A stretch of DNA of 64,000 nt from Symbiodinium sp. CCMP2592 (Eukaryota > Sar > Dinophyceae > Suessiales > Symbiodiniaceae). The notes under the pieces were generated by a model that saw nothing but the letters and a program-made list of their open reading frames with translations, ran no database searches and was not told where the DNA came from. The translations under genes were made by a program, and so were the position numbers. Shown in pieces: positions 9,791 through 21,510 of this stretch; within the stretch, counting starts at the first letter, position 1; each line of letters begins with the position of its first letter. The stretch lies in assembly GCA_905221615.1 (NCBI GenBank), contig CAJNDT010003402.1:486750-550749 (forward strand). Direction: 5' to 3'.

Positions 9791-11612
9791 AAACCCTTAG
9801 ACTATACAATCCAAAGAACGCACCCACCCTCCACTCCCTCTACCTCTCCACCCATCTCCCCACTCCCTCCTCTTCCCCTCCCTTTGTCCACCCGCCCTCC
9901 CCTCTCCCCACCTTTTCCTTGCGCTCCCTCTACCTCCTCTCTCCACCCACCCTCTTCTCCCTGTTCCTCTCCACCCTCTCCCCACTCACTCACCCAACCC
10001 ACTCAGCCCGGCCAGGCTCCCCAGCTGGCCCTGCCTCAAAGCAAGCCGGGCGTGCTGGCCGTGGATCTCAGCAGGCCCCTGCCCACCCTCGAGAGCCCAC
10101 CAGGCTCAGCAGGCCAGGCCGCAGGCAAGCTGCGAGCTGGCCGCCTTCGGCAAGCTGTCTAACATTGTTTCTTATCCACTTTCACCTATTCCCCCGCTTC
10201 AGTCCATGCCCTACCTTTCACTCCTTTCCAGACCCTTCTGATATGAGTAAAATGAGAGGAGGAGGTCAGAGGGACGAAGAACAGCTCTCTCCATTACTTT
10301 CTCATCTGCTTTGACCCCTTCCCTTTCCTGGCTCCATGCATGCCCTGCGAGAAGAGAAGAATAAGAGAGAAAAGAGGAAGAGCAGAGGAGAAACTGGTTT
10401 CCCCTCTTTCATTACGTAGCATTTCTTTTGGCCACTTCCTCCACACTTCTCGTATCTTCCTCTCTCTTCTTCCTCTGCTGGGCTTGAAGCTCTCTCTCGC
10501 CCTCTCCGCAACTCTCTTCTTTCTGTCGAGCGGACGAGCGGTGGGAGAGGAAGGGCACAAGGTGAGTGAAGACGAGAACACTTCTTCCTTGTCTTCCTCC
10601 ACAACCTCTTCCTGGTTTTTTACCAATGAGACGGTGAGATAGGACAAGCAAGGCACTTTCGACTGCTTTCTGCATCGCTTCCCCTCCCCTCCTTTCTCTC
10701 ACTCTCTGCCTCTGTTTTTGCTGGTCTTTCTCTCTTACTTTCTCTCTTTGTTTCTGTGTTTGTTTCCTTATGGCTCTCGTTCTTCTTCTGCCCTTCTCGG
10801 ATTGTCTCTCCGCTTCTGTTGTCTTTCTCTTACTCCCTTGTCTTCTTCCTTGTGAATTGTCCTTCTTCCTTCTGAGTGATAGAGGGAGAAGGACGGGAGG
10901 CAGGAAAGGCAGGAGGAGAAGGAATAGGGGGCAAGCGATTCTTTCCAAGCGAACATAATAGGCGGAGAGAAGCGGAAAAGGGAATGTGCAGAAGTAGACG
11001 GGAAGGGAGGGAGGGAGAAAGAGGGATCTGGAGAGAACAATGAAAAGGAGGATGGTGAGGTGATGAGAAGAGTGCCCTTTGCATGCCCTGAACTCTCCGT
11101 TCCTTTCATTTCTCCTTCCTTATGAAGATGAATAGGGTAAGAGAAGAGGAAGAAGGCGAAGGGCAAGGAAGTAAGAGAGGCGAGCGAAGGAGGAATTCTC
11201 CTTTCTTCTCCGAACCGTCTTCCCGCATCTTACCGCTTCCTTTCTGTTGTCTGCTCTTCTTTCCTTATGTCTTCGCAGAGCCCTTCCTCCTTATCCTTTT
11301 CTTTCCTCTGGTCATTCAAAAAGGAAACGATGAGGAGACGCGAACTGATTCTCCTTGCTCCTTCTTACCACACTCTGCTTCTCTACATCCCCCTGCTTTC
11401 TTTATATTCGGTTTGGTGTTCATGTCCTCGGGAGGCTCCCTTAGGGAGGAAGTTGGTGGCCTCCAGAAAGTTGTGGAAGTGCGAAGGCGCCTACAAGCCT
11501 CCTCGAAGCCCTCGCGAGGCCCGGAGTCCTTTGAGATACGGCAACACTGGTACTCTCTCGCTTCCTCTTCTGTGTCCTTCTTCCTAGTCTTCCTCGTTTC
11601 CTTTCTTTCGCA

Positions 11613-13140
11613 CTCGACTTCCCCCGACTTTCTCTTATCCACTTTCACCTATTGCCTCGCTTCAGTCCATGCCCTAGCCTTCACTCCTTTCCAGACCCTT
11701 CTGACATGAGTAAGCATCAGGAGAATGAGAGGAGGAGGTGAGAGGGACGAAGAACAGCTCTCTCCGTTACTTTCTCTCATCCGCTTTGACCCTCTCTGTC
11801 TATGACTTTCTCTTATCCACTTTCACCTATTGCCTCGCTTCAGTCCATGCCCTAGCCTTCACTCCTTTCCAACCCCTTCTGACATGAGCAAGCATCAGGA
11901 GAATGAGAGGAGGAGGTGAGAGGGACGAAGAACAGCTCTCTCCGCTACTTTCTCTCATCCGCTTTGACCCCTTCCCTTTCCTAGCTCCATGCGTGCCCTT
12001 TGCTAAGAGAAAAATAAGAGAGAAAAGAGGAAGAACAGAGGAGACAGGGGCTTCCGCCCTTTCATTACGTAGCTTTGGCTTACGCTTCTTTCTTGTGAAT
12101 CGTCCTTCTTCCTTCTGAGTGATAGAGGGAGAAGGACGGGAGGCAGGAAAGCCAGGAGGAGAAGGAATAGGGCAAGCGATTTTATCAAAGCGAACATAAT
12201 AGGCGGAGAGAAGCGGAAAAGGGAATGTGCAGAAGTAGACGGGAAGGGAGGGAGAGAGAAAGAGGGATCTGGAGAGAACAATGAAAAGGAGGATGGATGA
12301 GGTGATGAGAAAGAGTGCCCTTTGCATGCCCTGAACTCTCCGTTCCTTTCATTTCTCCTTCCTTATGAAGATGAATCTCGACTTCCCCCGACTTTCTCTT
12401 ATCCACTTTCACCTATTGCCTCGCTTCAGTCCATGCCCTAGCCTTCACTCCTTTCCAGACCCTTCTGACATGAGTAAGCATCAGGAGAATGAGAGGAGGA
12501 GGTGAGAGGGACGAAGAACAGCTCTCTCCGTTACTTTCTCTCATCCGCTTTGACCCTCTCTGTCTATGACTTTCCCTTATCCACTTTCACCTATTGCCTC
12601 GCTTCAGTCCATGCCCTAGCCTTCACTCCTTTCCAACCCCTTCTGACATGAGCAAGCATCAGGAGAATGAGAGGAGGAGGTGAGAGGGACGAAGAACAGC
12701 TCTCTCCGCTACTTTCTCTCATCCGCTTTGACCCCTTCCCTTTCCTAGCTCCATGCGTGCCCTTTGCTAAGAGAAAAATAAGAGAGAAAAGAGGAAGAAC
12801 AGAGGAGACAGGGGCTTCCGCCCTTTCATTACGTAGCTTTGGCTTACGCTTCTTTCTTGTGAATCGTCCTTCTTCCTTCTGAGTGATAGAGGGAGAAGGA
12901 CGGGAGGCAGGAAAGCCAGGAGGAGAAGGAATAGGGCAAGCGATTTTATCAAAGCGAACATAATAGGCGGAGAGAAGCGGAAAAGGGAATGTGCAGAAGT
13001 AGACGGGAAGGGAGGGAGAGAGAAAGAGGGATCTGGAGAGAACAATGAAAAGGAGGATGGATGAGGTGATGAGAAAGAGTGCCCTTTGCATGCCCTGAAC
13101 TCTCCGTTCCTTTCATTTCTCCTTCCTTATGAAGATGAAT
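11613..13140. repeat. 764-bp tandem duplication (two copies)
   Basis: Positions 11613-12376 and 12377-13140 are nearly identical. The one clear difference I read is TTTCTCTTATCC at about 11808 against TTTCCCTTATCC at about 12572. Both copies end in GAAGATGAAT; copy 1 is then followed by the start of copy 2 and copy 2 by AGGGTAAGAG. The near-identity suggests a recent event. Confidence 0.9.
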
Positions 13141-14559
13141 AGGGTAAGAGAAGAGGAAGAAGGCGAAGGGCAAGGAAGTAAGAGAGGCGAGCGAAGGAGG
13201 AATTCTCCTTTCTTCTCCGAACCGTCTTCCCGCATCTTACCGCTTCCTTTCTGTTGTCTGCTCTTCTTTCCTGATGTCTTCGCAGAGCCTTTCCTCCTTA
13301 TCCTTTTCTTTCCTCTGGTCATTCAAAAAGGAAACGATGAGGAGACGCGAACTGATTCTCCTTGCTCCTTCTTACCACACTCTGCTTCTCTACATCCCCC
13401 TGCTTTCTTTATACTCGGTTTGGTGTTCATGTCCTCGGGAGGCTCCCTTAGGGAGGAAGTTGGTGGCCTCCAGAAAGTTGTGGAAGTGCCTGAAGGCGCC
13501 TACAAGCCTCCTCAAAGCCCTCGCGAGGCCCGGAGTCCTTTGAGATACGGCAACACTGGTACTCTCTCGCTTCCTCTTCTGTGTCCTTCTTCCTAGTCTT
13601 CCTCGTTTCTCTTTCTTTCGCACTCGACTTCCCCCGACTTTCTCTTATCCACTTTCACCTATTGCCTCGCTTCAGTCCATGCCCTAGCCTTCACTCCTTT
13701 CCAGACCCTTCTGACATGAGTAAGCATCAGGAGAATGAGAGGAGGAGGTGAGCTCTCATCCGCTTTGACCCCTTCCCTTTCCTAGCTCCATGCATGCCCT
13801 GCGCTAAGAGAAAAACAAGAGAGCAAAGAGGAAGAAGAGGAGAATGGGGCTTCCGCCCTTTCAATACGTAGCTTTGGCTTACGCTTTTTCTGGCCACCCC
13901 TTGCCCCTTCTCTTATCTTCCTCTCTCTTCTTCCTCTGCTGGGCTTGAAGCTCTCCCTCGCTCTCTCTGTATCTCTCTTCTTTCTGTCATTTCTCAATCT
14001 CGTCCTTTCCCTTGTCCACTTTCCTTCCTGGTTCCCACTTTTCCAACAGACAAGAAAATCAAAGAAAGGAGAGCGGGCGAGCGGTGGGAGAGGAAGGGCA
14101 CAAGGTGAGTGAAGAGGAGAACACTTCTTCCTCGTCTCCCTCCACAAGCTCTTCCTGGTGTATCACCAATGAGACAGTGTGATAGGACAAGAGCAAAGAA
14201 TGAATAGACGTGGAGGTCAAGGCACTGTCGGCTGCTTTATGCATCGCCTCCTCTTTCTGTCTCTCTTTTTGATTATCTTTCCCCCATATTTTCTCTCTTT
14301 GTTTCTGTATTTCGTCCCTTATGGCTCTCTCTCCGTTTCTTTTGTCTGTTTTCTTACTCCCTTGTCTTTCTCCTTGTGAGTCTTCCTTCTTCCTTCTGAG
14401 TGATAAGGGGAGAAGGACGGGAGGCAGGGAAGGGAGGAGGAGAAGGAACAGGGCAAGCGATGGGACAAAGAGAGTGAGAGAAAGTTGAAGATAAGTATCA
14501 AATCAAGCATAATGTAGTAGGCGAGAGAAGTGGAAAAGTAAATGTGCAGAAGTAGAGAG

Positions 14560-14620
14560 GAAAGGATGGAGGGAGAGAGAGAGAGCGAGAGAGAGAGAGA
14601 GAGAGAGGGAGATGGACAAC
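14560..14620. repeat. GA dinucleotide microsatellite
   Basis: A run of GAGAGA on the plus strand. A second run lies at about 14920-14955. Confidence 0.8.
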
Positions 14621-15100
14621 GCAATGAACACGATGAAGGAGGAGATTATGAGGAACAGTGTCACTTGCTCTCCCTGAGCTCTCCGTTCTTGTCGCTTCTC
14701 CTTCTAATTGTGAAGAAGGATAGGAGCAGAGAAAAGAAGGCAAGGGCAAAGAAAGTCAAAGAGCCGAGTGAGGGAGGAATCCACCTTCCTTCTCCCAACC
14801 ATCTTCCTCCATCTTATGTCTTCGCTTCTGTTTTCTATTCCTTCCAGCAAGGGAGCAAGGAAAGAGGGGACAGAAGAGATGAGAGAGCGAGACACGGCAG
14901 AGAGGAAGACAGAGCGAGAAAAAGAGAGAGAGAGAGAGAGAGAGAGAGCGGAAGAGAGACAACGCGAGAGGAAATGAAAAAAACGAACCACGTCGAGAGG
15001 AACTGACGTCGTCCCTTTGCCCCTCCCTCGTGTTACCCCTGTCATTGACAGCAGAAGGCGACAAGAAAAGAAACAGAAAAAGGATCAATCAAAGGAAGGA

Positions 15101-15655
15101 GAGAAGGGAGAGACGAGAGAATGAAGAGTTCACTTCGTCCATCTTCATGCCGATTCCTTTGTCATGACTTCAATTTCTGTGTCTTCTTGACAAACGGCAG
15201 AGTGGATAGGCAGGAAGAGGAACGGGAATGAGAGAAAGACACAGGACGAGAAATACACAAGACAGATTCTTGATGGTTCCCGGCGCGAGAGGGACGGGAG
15301 GACATTGTGATAGACTGTGATAGACCCTAAAACCAGCACGGAGAACTTGTGAGAGCGTAAAACCATCTAAATCCTCATAAACTCCAAACCTTAGATCTTC
15401 CATAGTATACTGACCCCGGTAAACCATAGTTAGGAGCTAAGACCCTAGACCCTTATAAACTCCTGTCGAGACCTTTGCACTGTACACGCTTCGGCCTCCC
15501 GATGCAACCGTCGTGCCAGACCTTGTCGTCGCCGTGTTGAACCCAGTCGTCGTCGTGCTAAACCGAGTCGTCGTCGTCCTTGTCGCCGTGGTGTTGTTGC
15601 AGTTTAAATACAAAGCCCAGCAGGATTGCCAAATAGACCCTAAAGGTCCATGCCA
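15101..15655. other. No supported gene; short GTCGTC tandem
   Basis: Mostly unassigned sequence. At about 15510-15595 a short imperfect repeat of GTCGTC with CGTGCTAAACC gives a Thr-rich minus-strand frame, which I attribute to the repeat. Confidence 0.4.
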
Positions 15656-15790
15656 CAAACCCCTAAACCCCTAAACCCTAAACCCTAAACCCTAAACCCC
15701 TAAACCCTAAACCCTAAACCCCTAAACCCCTAAACCCTAAACCCCTAAACTCTAAACCCCTAAACCCTAAACCCCTAAACCCTAAACTAC
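15656..15790. repeat. Telomere-like array (CCCTAAA/CCCCTAAA)
   Basis: About 18 units mix CCCTAAA and CCCCTAAA in one orientation, with occasional substitutions. Both sides are non-telomeric sequence, so this is interstitial and not a chromosome end. Confidence 0.9.
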
Positions 15791-16678
15791 GAACCCTTAC
15801 AGGGGACCCCACTTTTGAAACGTGTATAGTACCCTTTAAAGGAACCAAGGAACTCTTACTTAAACTTTAAAGGAACTTACGAGCTTCAAAGAACCCTGAA
15901 GGTTCCCTTTAAAGCAGCCTTTTAAAGAAACCCTATAGAGTAGCCTTTATGGGAGCCCGTCCGTGGGGCTATTGGCTGTTTGGGTCCTGGGTTAAGAAGT
16001 TCGGTTAGGGCTTAGGGCTTAGGGTTTAGGGTTTAGGCTTGAGGGGCTGGGGCTAAACATCTAAACTACCGTGGATTCCCGACGAGCTCTTGAAACGAAG
16101 CGAGCAGCAATTGTTTCGTAGGGTTGCAGTTGGTCTATTGTACATACGGCTTAATGGCTTTGACACGGTTCTAGCGCGTTTTGAAAGCACCCACAAAGAA
16201 AGGGCCGAGGCATCTGAGGGCTGTGCCAGGTGGACCAAAACGTTGAATCCTGAAAAAGAAACCTTCGTCTACGATTTAGAGGTTCAGGCTGCATGCTGGG
16301 AAATTGCCATGTAACCTCTGGAACCAGAAACAAATCAGCCAAGCTGCGACGTCCTCGCCTTTCTCAAGTCCTTAGATTCCGTGCAAATGCTGCAAGGGTC
16401 TTAAACCGGCTTGCGATGACATACGACCACAACTTTTGCATCAGGTTTGGTGTGCGGGGCGAGTGCAGCTTTTCGGGCAACAGGTAGCACGATCTTGCCC
16501 TGGCAGTTTCGTCAACTGTAGACACTTAGTACGTGCTTGATAGGCTCGTTCTACAGATCTAAGTGTATGAGCCGAGCATTTTTTGCTATGTATTTGGTGA
16601 CTATCATGACGACAAGTGTTGAAATCATACTGAAAGTATAATGACACTACCTTCTGCTAAGGATTAAAGAGCTTAGGG
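15791..16678. other. No supported gene
   Basis: A 74-codon plus-strand frame at 16090-16314 and short frames opposite it are open, but I recognise nothing in them. Sequence at 15800-15960 holds short repeats of CCTTTAAAG. Telomere-like TTTAGGG words lie at about 16000-16045. Confidence 0.35.
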
Positions 16679-17290
16679 TCAAGGGCTTTCGGGATACCAC
16701 AGTTCATGTCTTACTACAAGTTTCATGGCATTACTCCGTATCCATGTGGACCACGGACTCCTTGGCCTAATCGAGCTGAGACCGCAGTGCGTCTTTTCAA
16801 GCGCAGCTGGGCAATCATGGCCAAGGCCTTAGCTGATGAGGGTTATGCAGAGAAGGTGACTGTTCGTCAAGCAGTCAAGAAGGTGGCTTGGGCAAGAAAT
16901 TGCCAGCTTACCGTCTCAGGCTATTCTCCTTTGGAGATAGCTACAGGAAGACGGCCACCAGACTTGTTTGATGTCGAGAACAGTTCTCCTGAACAGCTCT
17001 CTGCTGAACCTGCCGAGGAGGATCGAACCACTCTGGAACTCCAGAGGATTGCCATGCGGGCTCATCAAGAGGCTAGACAATCACTCGACCTTCGGAAGGA
17101 CCTTGCACGAAGAGTCATGCCGTCTGATGGTCCTTACTCGAAGGGTGACCGCGTGTTCGTTTGGCATAAGGATGAGTCCTTTTACGACTCTGACAAACTA
17201 TGGTTCCCTCCCGTCTGGAGAAGCCACGAGGCGTTGTCGCAGCTCCGTGGTGGGCAGGAGGGGTGCCGCCTGCTGCGAGCCTGCCTGTGA
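16679..17290 (+). pseudogene. Retroelement integrase C-terminal remnant
   Basis: The frame contains GITPYPCGPRTPWPNRAE, followed by a helix-rich segment and YSPLEIATGRRPPDL. This is the layout of the end of an rve-type integrase core and the region after it in LTR-retrotransposon Pol proteins: a proline-rich loop with the catalytic-Glu neighbourhood (RAE), then the SPxEIATGRRP block. A GDRVFVWHKD segment near residues 147-156 resembles the integrase C-terminal SH3-like start. After KLWFPP the frame loses that character and stops, which suggests a frameshift or truncation. There is no reverse transcriptase, protease or LTR next to it. The ATG at 16706 is probably internal; the frame is open a little further upstream. 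Assignment to copia or gypsy type is not possible by eye. Confidence 0.7.
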
Positions 17291-17460
17291 GCTTTGGGTT
17301 TAGGGTTTGGAGGTTGGGGTTTATAGGGTTTTGGCTTGGGGGTTTATAGGGTTTTGGCTTGGGGGTTTATAGGGTTTTGGTTTTGGGGCTTATGTAGGTT
17401 TTAGGGTTTAGCTTTTGGGGTTTGTGGTTTACTTAGGGTTTGGGGTTTGGGGCTTGGGGC
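17290..17460. repeat. Degenerate TTTAGGG-type tract
   Basis: Words such as GGGTTTATAGGGTTTTGG occur three times at about 17320-17385, followed by GGGTTTGGGG words. The orientation is opposite to the array at 15656. Confidence 0.65.
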
Positions 17461-17564
17461 TCGGAGAGACTTGGGCACCGGGTTTCGGATCGAAAGATGA
17501 AGGGACCACATGTGATCCAAAGGCCCCCGAACCCATGGAGGCATTCCTTTTGGCAACTTACTAA

Positions 17565-17567
17565 TTG

Positions 17568-17603
<36 letters not shown>

Positions 17604-17615
17604 CTACTACCACTG

Positions 17616-17668
<53 letters not shown>

Positions 17669-17695
17669 GCTACTCCTACTGCTACTACTACTAGT
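17565..17695. repeat. CTA trinucleotide microsatellite
   Basis: About 130 bp of CTA units with a few CTC, CTG and CCA variants. The Tyr- and Leu-only open frames here are artefacts of the repeat. Confidence 0.95.
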
Positions 17696-17822
17696 ACTTA
17701 GGGGCGGAGGGGGGTGGGGGCGGGTGCGCGGTTATGGTCTCAGTCGGGGGTGGGGAGGTGCGAAGTTAAGGTCTTAGTCTTGAAGTTGCCCTTCCCGTCC
17801 TTCGAAATTGGATGCTGTGCTG

Positions 17823-17943
17823 CTACTTAAAGGATCATGGGACTTAGTATCTAGAGCTAGGGTTATAATTAGGGTAACTATACTTATACTCCCAATTAAG
17901 GTACTTAACACCTTACTTACCAAGTCCCATGATCCTCCAAGTA
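17823..17943. mobile_element. TIR element, family 1, copy 2
   Basis: The left end is CTACTTAAAGGATCATGGGA and the right end CCCATGATCCTCCAAGTA. The interior GGTTATAATTAGGGTAACTA is identical to that of other copies. Confidence 0.9.
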
Positions 17944-18201
17944 AGCATTTCCCGGTTAGTTCGGGCTGTTCTCTGGTTCCGAAGATGTGCAGCCCGACTT
18001 GGTCACAAGGCGACGATGTGTGCGGTTTGTAACTGTGGTGTTGCGTGCTTTCGTTCTGGAAGACTTCTTTGGCTTTCCCATTATCTGGGGTTTCCGAACA
18101 TTGGGAGTTCCTTATTTTGGGGTCCTTACTGGGGAAGGCCGGCTTGGTTTCTCATTGCTCAATCCCGAAGTTGCTCATAAGGCGAAGCCTGTGTACTTTA
18201 T
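17944..18201. other. No supported gene
   Basis: Several overlapping plus-strand frames are open between TIR elements of families 1 and 3. They contain no recognisable feature, and the TIR element forms part of each. Confidence 0.35.
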
Positions 18202-18296
18202 GGGCCTCAATAATTAGAATAAGGTTTTGGGGCCCACTATACTCTGTTCATAAGAAGGAATCCCCAAAATAGTATAGGTAATTATTGAGGCCCCCA
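18202..18296. mobile_element. TIR element, family 3, copy 1
   Basis: The left end GGGCCTCAATAATTAGAAT pairs with the right end GTAATTATTGAGGCCC. A second inner pair is TTTTGGGG with CCCCAAAA. Related copies lie at 53164, 55261 and 55438. Confidence 0.8.
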
Positions 18297-18559
18297 TAAT
18301 AGGTTTCCCCTTTCGTTGCGGAGGACATGTTGGGTGTTCTCGCTTACCGCTCCCGTCCCGGATTGATCACATCAGAGCGACGACACGTGCGGCTTTCTAC
18401 ATTGCAGAAGACATGTGTAGCTTCTTCAATTCTCTTGATTTAACCCCCGTCCACAGAGTTGTCACAATGCGAAGGCCAGGACTACAGGACCAGACAAACA
18501 AGTCACCAAAAATTCCGCCAACTTTTAAGCTAACCCTTGGCCCAGAAACTCTTCAAAAC

Positions 18560-18720
18560 CCTAAAACCACCACGGTCCTGAACCCCTAAACCCTAGACCT
18601 TAAACCCTAAACCCTAAACCTTAAACCCTAAACCCTAAACCTTAAACCCTAAACCCCTAAACCTCTAAACCCTAATCCCCTAAACCCTAATCCCCTAAAC
18701 CCTAAACCCTAAACCCTGGC
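18560..18720. repeat. Telomere-like array
   Basis: About 20 CCCTAAA-type units, including the variants CCTTAAA and CCCTAAT. Confidence 0.85.
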
Positions 18721-18756
18721 CTTCGAACCCTGGGCTCTAGGGTGCAAGCACTCAAA

Positions 18757-18866
18757 CGGGGGTTTCCGAAAATTTGGGGGTTTACCTTATTTTGGGGTCC
18801 TTATAATGAGGATCCTACTATTTAGGGTACTCTATTTGGGTCCCCTCTTTTCGGGAACTCCCAAAT
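18757..18866. mobile_element. TIR element, family 4, copy 2
   Basis: GGGGGTTTCCGAAAATT at the left is inverted at the right (TTTTCGGGAACTCCCAAAT). The interior TTATTTTGGGGTCCTTATAA matches the other copies in reverse orientation. Confidence 0.75.
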
Positions 18867-19324
18867 GCTACCCCGAACAAGTTTCTCTTTTTGCCTGAAC
18901 CCTTCGGTCTACACCTCCGAAAACAGAGAGGGCCTTGGAGGCAAAGTCTGCTGCTGCCCGCAGAGCATCTTCACGATTCCGATTCGTCGGCATGATCGCG
19001 CCAAGAAGTCAAAAGAATGAGGCAAGGGATATTCTATGCCAGGAAGAAGTTACCAGTATGCGGATAGATGTCGAAATCAAGATCCCGCAGATGCTTCAGG
19101 AATCGGTATGCCAGGTTATCTCAGCTTTGTCTCTGGTTGGTGGTAGGTATACATGGGCTTTATCCCTACAGTAGCCCTGCAAAAATTCTGTGGCAAGTCC
19201 TACTCTGGCGACCACACTCGCACCCCTTCGAGCAAACGTCGGAACGACACGCTGATGTGGCTCGACGACCTTTTCTCCCACACATCTGCCCCTAAACTCT
19301 AGACCCAAACCCGAAATAATCCCT

Positions 19325-19416
19325 ACCTCAACCCTGAAGAACCTACCTTTTTGGGGTTCCCCATTATGGTTTCCTTATACAGGTCCTTAAAAGGGTAGGT
19401 TCATCAGGGTTAAGGT
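19325..19416. mobile_element. TIR element, family 11, with ~28-bp inverted ends
   Basis: ACCTCAACCCTGAAGAACCT at the left pairs with the inverse of AGGTTCATCAGGGTTAAGGT at the right, with two or three mismatches. The middle is about 36 bp. The ends contain a telomere-like CAACCCTGAA word. One copy is seen. Confidence 0.65.
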
Positions 19417-19844
19417 AAACCCTACAGCCCTCATAGAAAAGCCTGAACAGTTCCACGAAGGTGTGGAGAATATCTGTGAGCATTAAACCGTGAAGCTCTA
19501 CATCCTCGTCCCAGACATCGGCCCCAAAGCCCAAACTCAAGATCCCCAAACACTGAATCCTGAGCCCTCAAACCCTTGTAGCAGCCCTTCAAGTAACCCT
19601 TATAGAACCCCTTTAAACAGAACTTGTCGGGTATCATGAGGAACTAAAGGTTAACCTATTTGGAGATATAGGGACTATTTAGGGACTATACTACCCAAAA
19701 CAACGTTAAAGGTTACCTACTCGACTACTAGGAAACAGAACCCCTAAACCGATCCTTTTCGCAAACATCGGCGGCCAGGGGCGCGTTCATTAACGCTGCT
19801 CTTTCAGCTCACGAGTTCTGAGCTGATCGAGCAAAAAGGCTTCA

Positions 19845-19945
19845 GGGTTTATTGGTTTAGGGGTTTGGGGGTTTAAGGGGTTTTAGGGGTTTAGGGTTTA
19901 GGGGTTTAGGGGTTTGAGGGTTTAGGGCTTCAGGGCTTCAGGCGT
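19845..19945. repeat. TTTAGGG-type telomere-like array
   Basis: About 12 units of GGGTTTAGGGG and close variants. Orientation is opposite to the arrays at 18560 and 21265. Confidence 0.8.
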
Positions 19946-20057
19946 CTCAGGTTTCATGGCGGTTTTAGTGTTGAGGGTTTTTAGGGCCTCAAGGTTGCAA
20001 GAATCTACTTGAGGTCTTCAAGGCTGAAGCTGTGTTAGGGATTTTGAGTCAAGGGGT

Positions 20058-20173
20058 TTACTTAAAGCATCATGGGACTTAGTAACTAGGGCTATTATTA
20101 GGGTAACTATACTTATAACCCCAATTAAGGTACTTATAACCTTACTTACTAAGTCCCATGATCCTCCAAGTAG
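20058..20173. mobile_element. TIR element, family 1, copy 3
   Basis: Left end ACTTAAAGCATCATGGGACT, right end CCCATGATCCTCCAAGTA; the interior matches the family. It has one mismatch in the left inverted repeat (AGCATC for AGGATC). Confidence 0.9.
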
Positions 20174-20299
20174 GGTTCCGGTTCGAGGTCCTGAATCCCA
20201 GCGAGATAGCGCCATGAGCATGCCGCAAGCACAGTTTCGTGCTCGCTCTGGTGGCAGTTTCTCTAAACTCCGGCTTTGGGTCCGGCGCCCTGAGGTGTA

Positions 20300-20408
20300 T
20301 ATGGGTGGTTGTCAAAATTAAGGTCCCTTTTTGGGGTTCCCTAAATATTAGGTGCCGTATTATAATAAGGACCCAAAAGGGGACCCTAACTTTGACAACC
20401 ACCCACAT
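20300..20408. mobile_element. TIR element, family 2, copy 2
   Basis: ATGGGTGGTTGTCAAAATTA at the left is inverted at the right (TTTGACAACCACCCACAT). The centre AAATATTAGGTGCCGTATTA runs in the same sense as copy 1. Confidence 0.85.
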
Positions 20409-20934
20409 AGAGGGTGTAGAGTGCAGACTGCTTTCCACCAAATGCGAAGTAATCAAGGACAGCTCGTAGATGAAGTGCGCAGCAGACCGTCATCGGACAC
20501 CCAACAGTGTGCTGCAGTAACCGACTAAAGCCCTACACCCTAAACCCTAAACCCCAAACCATAAACCCCTAAACCTTAAGGGCACCGAACCTTGGAGCAA
20601 CTTCCACAGACTTATGTACACTCATGCCCACCGGCCATCTCAGTACCAGGGAGCCTGCCACGGATTTACCGTTTAGACGGTTGAGGGTTTAGGGTTTAGG
20701 GTGTTAGAGTTGAAGGACCAGCGGAATGAACGAAATCCACCCGCAGACAGCAGAACCCAATCCACCCCAAAAGCTCTCACCTCATGACCCCCGCACCCTC
20801 GTCCCAAAAGCCCTTTGCCCCAAACCCCAGAAATAACCTCTTCTGCACAACCCCTGAACCCCGAAGTGCTAAAGCGTCCACAAAACCAGCTCGTCAGTAC
20901 AGCACCTGCCCTAAACCCTAAACCATATGGGTGG

Positions 20935-21034
20935 TTGTCAAAATTATGGTCCCTGTCTGGGTCCCTGATATAATACGGCACCTAATATTTCGGGTGTCCA
21001 AAAAAGGACCCTAATTTTGACAACTACCCATATA
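20935..21034. mobile_element. TIR element, family 2, copy 3 (opposite orientation)
   Basis: The ends are as in copy 2, but the asymmetrical centre is reversed (AATACGGCACCTAATATTTC). This shows insertion in the other orientation about 530 bp away. Confidence 0.85.
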
Positions 21035-21260
21035 ATAAGCTGCTCGATATCTCCCCTAGACCGAAACCCTACCGGCATTCCAAACCAACATAATCAATCT
21101 ACTCGCTCATTCCCCTGATCCCTTGAGCCACCTCAAGCGGGTCCCTTCATGGGGTCCGTCAAATAAAAACCCTACAATCCCAGACCCTAAACCCAACAAC
21201 CCTCAACCCACTACTACTGGGGCATGTCATGGCAGTAGGCAAAAGCCCTATAATATGTGA

Positions 21261-21510
21261 CCCTGGGCCCTAAAACCCTAAACCCTAAACCCCTAAACCC
21301 CTAAATCCCTAAACCCCAAACCCCAAACCCCTAAACCCCTAAACCCCGAAACCCCGAAACCCCTAAACCCCTAAACCCCTAAATCCTAAACCGGAAGGCC
21401 CTGTGAGGCCCCAAACCCGAAACCCTACAACCCTGAAAAAGCCCCAGAACAAGAAAGGGTTTAGGGTTTAGGGTTTAGGGTTTAGGGTTTAGGGTTAGGG
21501 CCCCCACATC
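21261..21510. repeat. Head-to-head telomere-like arrays
   Basis: About 150 bp of CCCTAAA-type units (21261-21410) are followed, after about 50 bp of mixed sequence, by seven uninterrupted TTTAGGG units (about 21458-21507). The two arrays are inverted relative to each other. Confidence 0.8.

Larger units (their letters stand above)
10180..15100. repeat. 5-kb purine/pyrimidine-skewed block with nested tandem duplications
   Basis: Long stretches are almost pure C+T or G+A on one strand, alternating at the 100-bp scale. Two layers of duplication are visible. A 764-bp unit occurs twice in tandem (11613-12376 and 12377-13140). A larger segment recurs 2007 bp apart (about 11122-11612 and 13129-13620). 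Related but more diverged segments lie at 10200-10650, 10850-11120 and 13620-14520. The many Arg/Glu/Lys- or Ser/Leu-rich open frames on both strands follow from the composition. No gene is called. Confidence 0.8.

Noticed and set aside
10294..15088. Numerous 70-195 codon frames in the purine/pyrimidine block
   Set aside because: Open on both strands because of skewed composition; duplicated with the DNA and without selection-like features.
19648..19725. Possible further TIR element with TAAAGGTTAACCT ends
   Set aside because: The two words are direct repeats containing a small palindrome, not inverted ends.
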